Below are positions 50,845 to 58,875 of a stretch of DNA of 62,650 nt, piece by piece. The notes under the pieces are model-generated. The model searched no databases, was not told the origin of the DNA, and worked only from the letters and a program-made list of their open reading frames with translations. How positions within the stretch are numbered: position 1 is the first letter of the stretch; every line of letters begins with the position of its first letter. The stretch spans positions 1 through 62,650 of the forward strand of contig JAFWKF010000002.1 in the NCBI GenBank assembly GCA_017533605.1, in the 5' to 3' direction. The DNA comes from Candidatus Saccharimonadota bacterium (GTDB lineage Bacteria > Patescibacteriota > Saccharimonadia > Saccharimonadales > Saccharimonadaceae). The translations under genes were made by a program, and so were the position numbers.

Positions 50845-51355
50845 TTGTTGTAATTTTGTCGCAGACTTCTCTTAATATTTCGGGGAGTTTATTTTTTTCT
50901 TCGGTAGTGAAGTGGGAGAGTACAAATTCGGTGTCGCCCATTTTAGAGTGGAGCTCATCGTTCCCTGTGCCAACCCTGATGCGAGGGTAATCTGAAGTGC
51001 CAAGTGCGGTATCAATAGATTTTAGTCCGTTGTTGCCACCGGCGCTACCAGAGGCACGGTAGCGGATAAGGCCAAAATTTAAATCAAAATTGTCACAAAT
51101 CACCAAAATATCAGAGGCGGGTATCTTATAAAAATGCATGTATTTTTGTACTACGGAGCCGGTTTCGTTATAGAACTCTTGGGGTTTAATAAACAAAATA
51201 CCATCTTTGCGGCCATATATAGCACCCAGGTGAGGTTTTGGGGCCCAACTAAGGTTATTTAGCTTAAAATAAAAGTCTAGTGCTAAAAAGCCAATATTAT
51301 GCCTTGTAAAATTATATCGGTCACCTGGATTTCCCAGTCCTACTATCAGTTTCAT
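50834..51355 (-). CDS. pth: Peptidyl-tRNA hydrolase
   Basis: This releases tRNA from prematurely dropped peptidyl-tRNAs. In 173 aa it shows IVGLGNPGDRYNFTRHNIGF (4-23, with the catalytic His20 and Asn10), KPQEFYNETG (near 56, conserved Asn), VICDNFDLNFG (near 83, catalytic Asp) and GSAGGNNGLKSI (near 100). It is slightly shorter than E. coli Pth (194). Leaderless: TATAAT (plus 51362-51367), 6 nt, ATG. Confidence 0.95.
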   Translation of the reverse strand: MKLIVGLGNPGDRYNFTRHNIGFLALDFYFKLNNLSWAPKPHLGAIYGRKDGILFIKPQEFYNETGSVVQKYMHFYKIPASDILVICDNFDLNFGLIRYRASGSAGGNNGLKSIDTALGTSDYPRIRVGTGNDELHSKMGDTEFVLSHFTTEEKNKLPEILREVCDKITTTMH

Positions 51356-51361
51356 GGCTTA

Positions 51362-51367
51362 ATTATA
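51362..51367 (-). promoter_or_regulatory. Leaderless -10 box of pth
   Basis: TATAAT on the minus strand, 6 nt before the ATG. Confidence 0.7.
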
Positions 51368-51373
51368 TCATAG

Positions 51374-51401
51374 AAAAGGCCCCCGCTGCTTTAGCGGGGG
51401 C
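51374..51401 (-). terminator. Terminator of the PhoH/PIN gene
   Basis: GCCCCCGC (51379-51386) pairs with GCGGGGGC (51394-51401); on the minus strand a C and TTTT follow. It separates the PhoH gene from the pth promoter. Confidence 0.85.
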
Positions 51402-51419
51402 GAATGGAGGTATACGCCG

Positions 51420-53012
51420 TTAGTGGGTGATAGCTTTGCTGTCTTTTTGACGCTTGGCAATCATCCGAACCAACGGATGGCGAATCACTTCTGCTTCGGT
51501 GAAGTTGACTTGAGCCACCATGGGACTATCTTTGAGCTGCTTTGAGGCATAAACCAAACCACTGCTAGACGAGTCAATGTAGGGAGCATGAATTTGTTCT
51601 ATGTCACCAGTGATAATGATTTTGCCCTCGGTGCCAAGCCGTTTAATCAGGGTATCCGCCTGGCTGACGCTCTGATCCTGAAACTCGTCATAAATGGCAA
51701 GCTCGTAGGAAAAGTCGCGGCCACGCGCGTTTTCAATGGGGATGTTGGAAAACCAATTATCCCAGATCATATCAACACGGTCTTTAAGACGGGCTTTAAT
51801 GGATCTCTTTTCTGCCGAATCTTCTTTAGCACATTTGGGCTTATCGTTAGGCCCAAACTTTTTAAGGCATTCCATCTCTTTATGGAATTTAGCTTCTTCG
51901 TTGATGAGATAATTCCTAAGAGAATTTTTGATTGGCTGTACTTCGGGGTCCATCTTTTCATCCAAGTCGCCCGGCAAGGCGCCAAGTTTGCTTTTGGAAT
52001 CACACGGTACGACTGTAACTCCAATGAAATCGCCATTTTTGCAGGCATGATAACCATAGACCGTAGCCATGTAAGTTTTACCCGAACCGGCGGGGCCGGT
52101 ACAGATAACGGCGGCGATGTCTGGGTTCATCAATGCTTCGGCGTAAATGGCCTGACCATCATTCTTGAGACGAATTGGAAACTCCTTAACGTGTTGCAAT
52201 TTTACAATCGTTCTTTCATGAGCGTCAAAACGCCCAATGTGACTAAAGAACGAATTGTACTTAAAGTCAAAATCACTTGGATAATCTAATTCGTCAGCCA
52301 GTTTCATTACAATGAATTCGTTGGCCACCAGTGGCGGCTGTTTAGGCATTGCGATTTCCCAATCTACAACAGAGATTTCGCCATAGTCATAGAAATCCCA
52401 GAAAAGGTCTCTAGGCACAATGACTTCACGCCGACCAGTGTAGGGCTCTGGATACTTGTAGCCATAACGCTGGGTCTTAATTCCTCGTTCTCTGGCACGA
52501 ATAGCCAACCCATTGTCATTAGTCAGCAAGGTGATGTCCTGGCAGACATAATCCGCTACCATGGTGGGTTTTGCTGTACCGTCTATGGGGATATCATTTA
52601 TGATAAAGCCCACAACTAGGGTAGCCAAAATGATTTGGCCATCCATGTCGGTATCTGACGGACGGAAAGGCAGACTTTTGCTAAAATCTTGATGCACCGG
52701 TAAAACCGAGATTAACTGATCGCCATTCAAGGTATGAATAGGAGCTTTCAGATTATAAACCTCGCCGATACTTTTGATGTCTTTTTCCACCAAGTGACGA
52801 ATGCGCCGCAGAGCTTCTCGGGCCGCTTTGCCGCGGTCTGACTTCTCACCTTTAAAATGCGATAATTCCCGGATTACTGCCGTGGGAATCACAATGTGGG
52901 CGTGACTTAAATCAACTGTCGGATTTTCAGGCTGGTAGCCATTGCCGTTAGGCACAATCTCGACATAATCCACTAAAATATTTGTGTCCACTACGTAAAT
53001 TGGTCGCTGCAA
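51420..53012 (-). CDS. PIN-PhoH fusion protein (PhoH2 type)
   Basis: 530 aa. The N-terminal PIN ribonuclease domain (about 1-165) begins YVVDTNILVDY with the first acidic residue, and DITLLTNDNGLAIRARERG carries later acidic positions. The C-terminal PhoH ATPase (about 275-525) has Walker A CTGPAGSGKTYMA near 304-316 and AIYDEFQDQ as Walker B. PhoH2-type proteins have been described as RNA helicase/ribonucleases and often lie in toxin-antitoxin settings; no antitoxin gene is adjacent. Start TTG 53012, preceded by GGAGGAGGG. Confidence 0.9.
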   Translation of the reverse strand: MQRPIYVVDTNILVDYVEIVPNGNGYQPENPTVDLSHAHIVIPTAVIRELSHFKGEKSDRGKAAREALRRIRHLVEKDIKSIGEVYNLKAPIHTLNGDQLISVLPVHQDFSKSLPFRPSDTDMDGQIILATLVVGFIINDIPIDGTAKPTMVADYVCQDITLLTNDNGLAIRARERGIKTQRYGYKYPEPYTGRREVIVPRDLFWDFYDYGEISVVDWEIAMPKQPPLVANEFIVMKLADELDYPSDFDFKYNSFFSHIGRFDAHERTIVKLQHVKEFPIRLKNDGQAIYAEALMNPDIAAVICTGPAGSGKTYMATVYGYHACKNGDFIGVTVVPCDSKSKLGALPGDLDEKMDPEVQPIKNSLRNYLINEEAKFHKEMECLKKFGPNDKPKCAKEDSAEKRSIKARLKDRVDMIWDNWFSNIPIENARGRDFSYELAIYDEFQDQSVSQADTLIKRLGTEGKIIITGDIEQIHAPYIDSSSSGLVYASKQLKDSPMVAQVNFTEAEVIRHPLVRMIAKRQKDSKAITH

Positions 53013-53084
53013 TAGAATCCCTCCTCCTTTTTAAAGTACAATTTTGCTCCCACGTGTTTTTATTGTAGCACGGTTTTTTGTAAA

Positions 53085-54449
53085 TTATTGTGAATTTTTG
53101 TCACTTATAAATGAAAACTTAATGGGTGTACCAACGAAGGGATATTTCTCGCGAATTTTGCGTTCTAAAAAGCGTTTATAAGACCAATGAAGTAGACCAA
53201 GATCATGGCCATGAACCACAAACCAAGGCGGGCAAGTGTCGGTTTGGACGATATATTTAGGTTTAGGACGAGTATTTTTAAGACCGGCAGGTGGGTGGCT
53301 GATTAGAGCCTCATTTAAGATTTTGTTGAGTTCAGAAGTCTTAATTTCTTGGTGTCTAGTTTGATTGATTTCTAGGGTTAGTTCAAAAAGCTTTGTGACG
53401 TTTTTGCCGGTTTCGGAGCTAGTAAGAAGCGCTGGAGCGTAAGGAATAAAATTAAAATCGTTTTCTAAATTGTCTAGAATTTGGTCAGTATCGCTTACGA
53501 GGTCAGTTTTAGTAATTACTACGATAATTCCCTTGCCTGCCTCGGTAATTTGGCCGGCGAGAGATTGGTCTAGTTTAGAATGAGGTTCGGTAGCATCTAT
53601 TAAGAGTGCGCAAATATCAGCTTCTTCTATGGCGGCTAAGCTTCTGATGGCACTGAATTTTTCGATACCAACTTCGCGTTTGCCGGGTTTTCTAAGACCA
53701 GCGGTGTCTAAGATTTCGATTTCTTGGCCTTTGTATTTAATATTAACTCGGTTTACGTCTCTTGTGGTTCCCTGTTTTGAGCTCACTAAAGCTTGCTGTT
53801 TTTTGCCCAGGGCGTTAAATAAGCTGGATTTACCGACGTTGGGGCGACCAATTAAGGCAAGTTTAAGGGAGAGCTTATTAGCTCTTTTTGGGTCGCGTCC
53901 GTCCGGCCCGTCGCCACGGGCGGACGGCGCTAACTCTCGCGCTGCCGCGCTCCGAAATCCCCTCAAAGAGCCAATTAAGCTCTCCTTTAATTTGCTAATT
54001 CCCAGTCCGGTGGTGGCGGAAATCTGGAAAGTTTCGCTAGGTTTGATTCCTAGTGATAAGAATTCATTTGTATCAAGCGCTTCTTTCAAATCAGTTTTAT
54101 TAAGCGCCAAAAACACCGGTTTTTTAGATTTGAGGGCTTTTTTGGCGATTTCTTTGTCGCGATGATCTGGATATTTGGTAGAATCTAGAGTAACTATAAT
54201 GAGATCTGCCGATTCAATGGCGTCTTCAATTTGTTCTTGAATAGAAGCTTCAAAGTCGTCAGAAGGATCTTTAAGGCCGGCGGTGTCAATTAAGATAAAA
54301 CTATCATCAATCGTAGCAATTACATTGTCGCGCGTAGTGCCCTCTTCGCGAGCGACGATGGCGATATTTTTATGAGCCATGCGATTTAAGAGGCTAGATT
54401 TGCCCGCATTAGTTTGTCCGATTAGTGCTACGATTGGTAATTTACTCAT
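53085..54449 (-). CDS. der: GTPase Der with a palindrome insert in the linker
   Basis: A double-GTPase needed for 50S assembly (about 454 aa). Domain 1 has GQTNAGKSS (near 11) and DTAGL; domain 2 has GRPNVGKSS (near 205) and DTAGLRKPGKR. The C-terminal KH-like domain is present. The linker (about 165-190, RGFRSAAARELAPSARGDG and on) is encoded by the GC-rich palindrome E3 (53868-53985). The start ATG 54449 is leaderless (TACAAT 6 nt upstream). Confidence 0.93.
   Translation of the reverse strand: MSKLPIVALIGQTNAGKSSLLNRMAHKNIAIVAREEGTTRDNVIATIDDSFILIDTAGLKDPSDDFEASIQEQIEDAIESADLIIVTLDSTKYPDHRDKEIAKKALKSKKPVFLALNKTDLKEALDTNEFLSLGIKPSETFQISATTGLGISKLKESLIGSLRGFRSAAARELAPSARGDGPDGRDPKRANKLSLKLALIGRPNVGKSSLFNALGKKQQALVSSKQGTTRDVNRVNIKYKGQEIEILDTAGLRKPGKREVGIEKFSAIRSLAAIEEADICALLIDATEPHSKLDQSLAGQITEAGKGIIVVITKTDLVSDTDQILDNLENDFNFIPYAPALLTSSETGKNVTKLFELTLEINQTRHQEIKTSELNKILNEALISHPPAGLKNTRPKPKYIVQTDTCPPWFVVHGHDLGLLHWSYKRFLERKIREKYPFVGTPIKFSFISDKNSQ
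53868..53985. repeat. Palindrome E3 inserted in frame in der
   Basis: The outer arms 53868-53892 and 53959-53985 are near-complementary (GGAGAGCTTA.TTAGCTCTTT with AAAGAGCCAA.TTAAGCTCTCC). The core has CCGTCCG/CGGACGG around GCCCGT/ACGGGC. It encodes the extended linker of Der, and the reading frame stays open. Confidence 0.88.
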
Positions 54450-54455
54450 AACCAC

Positions 54456-54461
54456 ATTGTA
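54456..54461 (-). promoter_or_regulatory. Leaderless -10 box of der
   Basis: TACAAT on the minus strand, 6 nt before the ATG. Confidence 0.65.
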
Positions 54462-54538
54462 ACAGATTTGACTTTTTTAGTCAAGTGTGATATAATATAA
54501 AGATAGCACTTTAAAATTTCCATAGAAGGAGGGGTAAT

Positions 54539-54931
54539 GTGGATAGAAAAAAAATTGAATACGAAAAGGCGAAGTTAAATTATGACGACCGGAAATATGC
54601 TTTTAATATGATCGTTGAGTTTAATAAACTTGACAATGATTATATGGAGTATATTGAAGGCGTGTCTATTATAATTGATCACATCGATGACGTGATTGAT
54701 TGCGTTTATGAGGCTGAGAGACAGAGGAAAACTAGCGATGAGTTGTATAATCTCGCAATATCCACTGTTAGATGTGCTTCTTCGCAGGTAGAAGAAGCAA
54801 TCGGAAACATCTTTGACTTCCTTTCCGGCAAGTCTGAAACTAAAGTTGAGTATTTGTGTTCAGAAATTGCAATTGTCTTGGTTGCTGTAGTGTGCACAAA
54901 TATATCGTTGAGATCGTTCCTTAGCAAATAA
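54539..54931 (+). CDS. Hypothetical helical protein, 130 aa
   Basis: No family is recognised. It is acidic and helical, with a hydrophobic C-terminal stretch (about 107-124, EIAIVLVAVVCTNISL) that may be a membrane segment. The start is GTG 54539 behind AGAAGGAGGGG. An ATG 2 nt earlier is out of frame. TATAAT (near 54492) gives a leader of ~40 nt. A terminator follows. Confidence 0.72.
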   Translation: MDRKKIEYEKAKLNYDDRKYAFNMIVEFNKLDNDYMEYIEGVSIIIDHIDDVIDCVYEAERQRKTSDELYNLAISTVRCASSQVEEAIGNIFDFLSGKSETKVEYLCSEIAIVLVAVVCTNISLRSFLSK

Positions 54932-54936
54932 AGAAT

Positions 54937-54962
54937 CCGAGCCTTATAAGGCTCGGTTTTTA
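54937..54962 (+). terminator. Terminator of the gene at 54539
   Basis: CCGAGCC (54937-54943) pairs with GGCTCGG (54950-54956), followed by TTTTTAT. Confidence 0.92.
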
Positions 54963-54964
54963 TA

Positions 54965-55010
54965 TGGTGACTCCGGCGGGAGTAACTTCGTTTCTCCCTT
55001 CTCGTCACCA
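54965..55010 (-). repeat. tRNA-Glu 3' fragment turned into a hairpin
   Basis: 54965-54983 is identical for 19 nt to 55043-55061, the acceptor and T-stem 3' part of the adjacent tRNA-Glu. The rest differs and instead forms GTCACCA (55004-55010), complementary to the TGGTGAC at the left. The whole can fold as a hairpin. No anticodon arm exists. It looks like a partial duplication of the tRNA end, as left by integration or slippage. Confidence 0.85.
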
Positions 55011-55034
55011 ATAAAAATAAGACGCAAGCGTCTT
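55010..55034 (-). terminator. Terminator of tRNA-Glu
   Basis: AAGACGC and GCGTCTT pair (55019-55034); on the minus strand ATTTTTATT follows. Confidence 0.8.
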
Positions 55035-55042
55035 CTTTTCAT

Positions 55043-55119
55043 TGGTGACTCCGGCGGGAGTCGAACCCGCGATTTTCTGGATGAGAACCAGACGTCCTAG
55101 ACCACTAGACGACGGAGCC
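55043..55119 (-). tRNA. tRNA-Glu (CUC)
   Basis: On the minus strand GGCTCCG pairs with CGGAGTC (one G-U). The anticodon loop TTCTCAT carries CTC. The T loop is TTCGACT and CCA is encoded. A partial copy of its 3' end lies 33 nt downstream. Confidence 0.94.
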
Positions 55120-55189
55120 AAATTGTCTATATACTAAGTGCGGACCCAAGGGGGGTTAGGTCCGCAAACATATTTTAACACAACAACGA

Positions 55190-56389
55190 TTAATATTCAA
55201 CACTACCGTAGGTTGGGACAGCGGTGACAAAGGTTTGGCCAGGGGCGAGGGAGATTTCTTGTCCGTTGGCATCTAGGAACTTAATTTGATCTTCGCGAGT
55301 GGCTTTTTGCCAAGTGCCGCGAATTGCGGTGCCATTTTGGAAAATATAGGCATCACCAGAACCGATAGTGGTAATATCTTCGTGATAATTATCGGAAGCG
55401 CGTCTTTCTTGGACGATCATGGCAATTACTACAGACGGATTAACGGCGGTTAAAGAGCAATTGTCTTCGGGGTTCTTTTCGCCCAAATCACCGTCCGGGC
55501 ATTCGTAGACATCATGGCTCATGGCGCTGGCGTAGCTACGAGCGTAGGTGTTGGTATCGGTGTTATAAATGTAAATTGGATTAAAATTAGCACTGCTTCC
55601 GAGACTGATTCTAATATTTGAAACTTCGGCGGTGAGTTCAGATGTGTTGCCGGTAGCGGGCGAAGTGATGTTTAATTTATGAGTTGCTTGTTTGTCAACG
55701 CGGGATTTGGTAGATTCTTCTGGAGTGAGACGAGTAAAGCCTTTGACGTCTGAAGTATTGTAGCCACGGTCGCTATTGTATTGTTTTAAGTAACTGGAAG
55801 TGGTAAATAGATTGTTCCAAAGGCGATTTTTATAGGTACCGCGGTACATATAGGTGTAGTTTTCGGTTAAGTCGCGGTAACGACCACTGCCAACAGCAGC
55901 CAAGGCGTCACCGGAGCCGCCAGCATGAACGATAGTACAATCAAATGGGGTGTCCCATTCTAGATAATAAATGCGGAGCGAACGAATTGGACCGATAATA
56001 GCAGAAGTTGGATTTTGATAGATCGCAGCAAAGCGTGTAATGCCGGCTTCGGCGATGGCTTCAAAAACGACTCCAGCCTGGGTTAAACCAGCTTGGGGGC
56101 GGGCGCCGTCGGTGCCATTGGGGGTTTGAATGCAAAAGGTTGGAGCGGTTTTGAGTGAGGCGTCAGCAAGTTCTTCGCCAGTGAGGGAGCTATAGACGAT
56201 TTCCTTATCAGAATCCTTTGATGGGATTTTTGGGAATGTTAGACTATTTATCTCGTCTGCCGGTCTTAAAGCACTGATAAGAATAAGAGCAATTCCGATT
56301 GCAAAACAGATAATACCAGGAATTAAAAAAGTTAGCCATTTTTTTGATTCTTTGAGTTTTGGCTGCTCATTTGTTATACTTTCTTCCAT
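55190..56389 (-). CDS. DUF3048 membrane-anchored protein (YerB-like)
   Basis: A ~399-aa extracellular protein with a short cytoplasmic tail, one membrane helix (about 20-40, LIPGIICFAIGIALILIS) and a DUF3048 domain: ARPQAGLTQAGVVFEAIAEAGITRFAAIYQ and IGPIRSLRIYYLEW, then IVHAGGSGDALA. YerB of Bacillus is the named relative; it lacks a firm function. The start is ATG 56389 with GGAG 7 nt upstream. It is monocistronic, divergent from the secreted protein at 56471. Confidence 0.87.
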   Translation of the reverse strand: MEESITNEQPKLKESKKWLTFLIPGIICFAIGIALILISALRPADEINSLTFPKIPSKDSDKEIVYSSLTGEELADASLKTAPTFCIQTPNGTDGARPQAGLTQAGVVFEAIAEAGITRFAAIYQNPTSAIIGPIRSLRIYYLEWDTPFDCTIVHAGGSGDALAAVGSGRYRDLTENYTYMYRGTYKNRLWNNLFTTSSYLKQYNSDRGYNTSDVKGFTRLTPEESTKSRVDKQATHKLNITSPATGNTSELTAEVSNIRISLGSSANFNPIYIYNTDTNTYARSYASAMSHDVYECPDGDLGEKNPEDNCSLTAVNPSVVIAMIVQERRASDNYHEDITTIGSGDAYIFQNGTAIRGTWQKATREDQIKFLDANGQEISLAPGQTFVTAVPTYGSVEY

Positions 56390-56458
56390 TTTTAGCTCCA
56401 CTCTTTAAAAAACATAACTATTTTTTATAATTTTAGCACAAAAATTATAAATATGTGT

Positions 56459-56464
56459 TACAAT
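56459..56464 (+). promoter_or_regulatory. Leaderless -10 box of the gene at 56471
   Basis: TACAAT, 6 nt, ATG. Confidence 0.65.
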
Positions 56465-56470
56465 AAAGTT

Positions 56471-57427
56471 ATGTTTAAAATCAAAACGAAGGTCATAGCG
56501 TGCATTGTTCTTGTGTTTGCGATGTTACTAGTAGATTTTAGGCAGGTTTTTGCTGCTAGTACAAATGTTAATTTTGAAGTAAATGTAGTAGATAATCTTT
56601 CCGTCACGATTACAACTCCAGATTCTTGGGCGAGTACTGATACTGTGACGAGCGATGGTGTCTTTTTGCGTAATGAGGTTGGACTTTCGGTGACTACAAA
56701 TGTACCAACTGGTTTTACTGCTTCAATGTATTCACGGGATAATACTAGATTAGTAAATACAGCTAAAAATACTCTTTACATACCAACTTTGAGTAGTAGC
56801 TCAACTAGAGGTAGTTTTCCGAGTAATTATTGGGGCTATTCGCTCGGTTCAGTACCTAGTGGTGTGACTGGTATTACTTATGGTGAAACTATGGCTGGGA
56901 ATAACTCAAGTTATTATCATCCGATGGTGGCAACAAGTAATGCCCCGATCACTTTGATTTATAAAAATACAAGTGGCACCGGTACCCAGGATATTTATTT
57001 TGGCGCAAAGGCTAATCTAAATCAGGGTGCTGGTACTTATGCTAATGTAGTGATTATTAGCGTGGTAACTGGTGCGATTAATAATAATACCAATCCGATT
57101 ACGCCCACTAATCCGGCTGTTGATGAGCTAGCTAATAATACACCAGCCTATAATGAAACTAATTATTATGGCGTAGGTAATAGTAACGCTTCTGGAACAA
57201 CAGTAACTACAAACAGGAGTGGTACAACTACTACTACGGATGTGGTTGCTGGTGATATTTACGGATTGAACCAGGCCGCGCAAGGTGTCACTAATATAGC
57301 TACTGGTTCGATGCTTGCTATGGGGCTTGGTACGGCAGCGTCGGTGGCGGCAGCTTCGGGTATGTTCTTCTTTATCGTAGCTGGTCGTGATGAAGGTGAC
57401 GATGATGACGAAGAAGATGTGATATAA
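56471..57427 (+). CDS. Secreted/anchored surface protein (GAKA family, copy 2)
   Basis: 318 aa: signal peptide about 1-29 (VIACIVLVFAMLLVDFRQVFA), a beta-rich domain to ~200 with WGYSLGSVPSG and YFGAKANLNQGAGTYANVVIISVVT shared with the protein at 50203, and a Thr/Asn-rich stalk (~205-275). The C-terminal hydrophobic segment (about 279-305) is followed by an acidic tail DEGDDDDEEDV instead of a basic one. There is no PNTG, so it is membrane-held rather than sorted. Leaderless. Its TAA stop lies in the TATAAT of gltX. Confidence 0.8.
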   Translation: MFKIKTKVIACIVLVFAMLLVDFRQVFAASTNVNFEVNVVDNLSVTITTPDSWASTDTVTSDGVFLRNEVGLSVTTNVPTGFTASMYSRDNTRLVNTAKNTLYIPTLSSSSTRGSFPSNYWGYSLGSVPSGVTGITYGETMAGNNSSYYHPMVATSNAPITLIYKNTSGTGTQDIYFGAKANLNQGAGTYANVVIISVVTGAINNNTNPITPTNPAVDELANNTPAYNETNYYGVGNSNASGTTVTTNRSGTTTTTDVVAGDIYGLNQAAQGVTNIATGSMLAMGLGTAASVAAASGMFFFIVAGRDEGDDDDEEDVI

Positions 57428-57428
57428 T
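57423..57428 (+). promoter_or_regulatory. TATAAT of gltX containing the stop codon of the upstream gene
   Basis: The TAA at 57425-57427 ends the upstream gene, and the gltX ATG follows 6 nt after the box. Confidence 0.75.
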
Positions 57429-57434
57429 AACGGT

Positions 57435-58874
57435 ATGGAAATAGTTACAAGGTTTGCGCCCAGTCCAACTGGTTATATTCATATTGGTAATGTGCGCTCA
57501 GCAATTTATCCTTATCTTTTAGCAAGACAAAATAATGGCAAAATGATTTTAAGGATTGAGGATACTGATAGAGCTCGTTATGTGGAAGGCGCGACTGAAC
57601 TGATTGAAGATACTTTAGAGTGGTTAGGGCTAAATTGGGATGAAGGTCCGATTGTTGGAGGCCCGAATGGCCCATATTTTCAGAGTGAAAGAAAAGAAAT
57701 ATATATTAAATGGGCGAAAAAATTAATTGAAAGTGGTCGAGCCTATGCTGATCCTACACCCCCTGAGAAAATAGAGGAATATCGCAAAGAATGTAATGAG
57801 AAAAAAATTCCGTTTTTGTACCGTAATTATCGCCCAGAAAACCCGCCTGAATGGGAGGAGGGCATGCCGTTAAGGTTTAAAGCTGAGCCAAAGTCTTATA
57901 CTTGGACCGATGAGGTGATGGGTGAAATGAGTACGGGGCCAGAAATGCTGGATGATATTATTTTGATAAAGAAAGATGGTTTTCCGACTTACAACTTTGC
58001 ACATATTGTAGACGATGCCGAGATGGGCGTAACACACGTAATGCGGGGCGTAGAGTATCTTTCTAGTACACCAAATTATTTGGCGCTTTATGAAGCGTTA
58101 GGGTTAGAGCGACCGAAGTTGGTTTCCCTGCCGCATATATTGGCGCCACAGGGTAATAAAAAACTCGGCAAGCGTGATGGCGCTAAATCTGTAACTGAAT
58201 ATCGTGATGATGGAGTGCTATCTGAAGCGATGCTAAATTATCTTGCGTGTCTAGGCTGGAATGATGGTACGGAACAAGAAATATACACTAAGGATGAATT
58301 AATTCAAAAGTTTTCATTGGGTCGCATCCAGAATTCTGGTGCAAGATACGACGAAACTAAACTGTTTTGGTACAACGGTCAATGGATCCGAAAAATCTTT
58401 GATGAAAATGGTGCGGATGCTTTGTATGCGCGGACTACAGATTTTTGGCCAGAAGTTGCCGATAATTACGACGATGAGTATAAAATGAGAGTACTCGCAA
58501 TTATTTACGATAGACTTAAGACTTTGTCAGATCTCAGAAGTATGACAGAATACTTCTTTACGGAACCGAGAATTGATCTTGATATGCTGATAAATAACAA
58601 GTTCTTAAAAAAGATGTCTGAATCGGAGATTGAGGGATTATTAAAGCAGGTCGTGAAAAAACTATCTGATGTTGATGACTTCACGGCTGATAATATTCAG
58701 AATGCTTTAAATGAACTATTGACAGAAACTAACAAAAAGCCGGCAGAACTGTTTAGCTTAATTAGAATCGCAGTAAGTTTTGCACCATTTAGCCCGGCTC
58801 TTAATTTGACACTAGAAGTTTTGGGCAAAAATATTACACTAGCTAGATTAAACGCTGTAGCTAGTGCAATATAA
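57435..58874 (+). CDS. gltX: Glutamyl-tRNA synthetase
   Basis: A class I aminoacyl-tRNA synthetase (479 aa) charging tRNA-Glu, and perhaps tRNA-Gln if GatCAB exists. The HIGH-type motif is YIHIGN (13-18) after FAPSPTG, and the KMSKS equivalent is KKLGKRDG (near 239-246). The anticodon-binding C-terminal helical domain is complete. It lies 2.3 kb from tRNA-Glu(CUC). Leaderless start. Confidence 0.95.
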   Translation: MEIVTRFAPSPTGYIHIGNVRSAIYPYLLARQNNGKMILRIEDTDRARYVEGATELIEDTLEWLGLNWDEGPIVGGPNGPYFQSERKEIYIKWAKKLIESGRAYADPTPPEKIEEYRKECNEKKIPFLYRNYRPENPPEWEEGMPLRFKAEPKSYTWTDEVMGEMSTGPEMLDDIILIKKDGFPTYNFAHIVDDAEMGVTHVMRGVEYLSSTPNYLALYEALGLERPKLVSLPHILAPQGNKKLGKRDGAKSVTEYRDDGVLSEAMLNYLACLGWNDGTEQEIYTKDELIQKFSLGRIQNSGARYDETKLFWYNGQWIRKIFDENGADALYARTTDFWPEVADNYDDEYKMRVLAIIYDRLKTLSDLRSMTEYFFTEPRIDLDMLINNKFLKKMSESEIEGLLKQVVKKLSDVDDFTADNIQNALNELLTETNKKPAELFSLIRIAVSFAPFSPALNLTLEVLGKNITLARLNAVASAI

Positions 58875-58875
58875 A

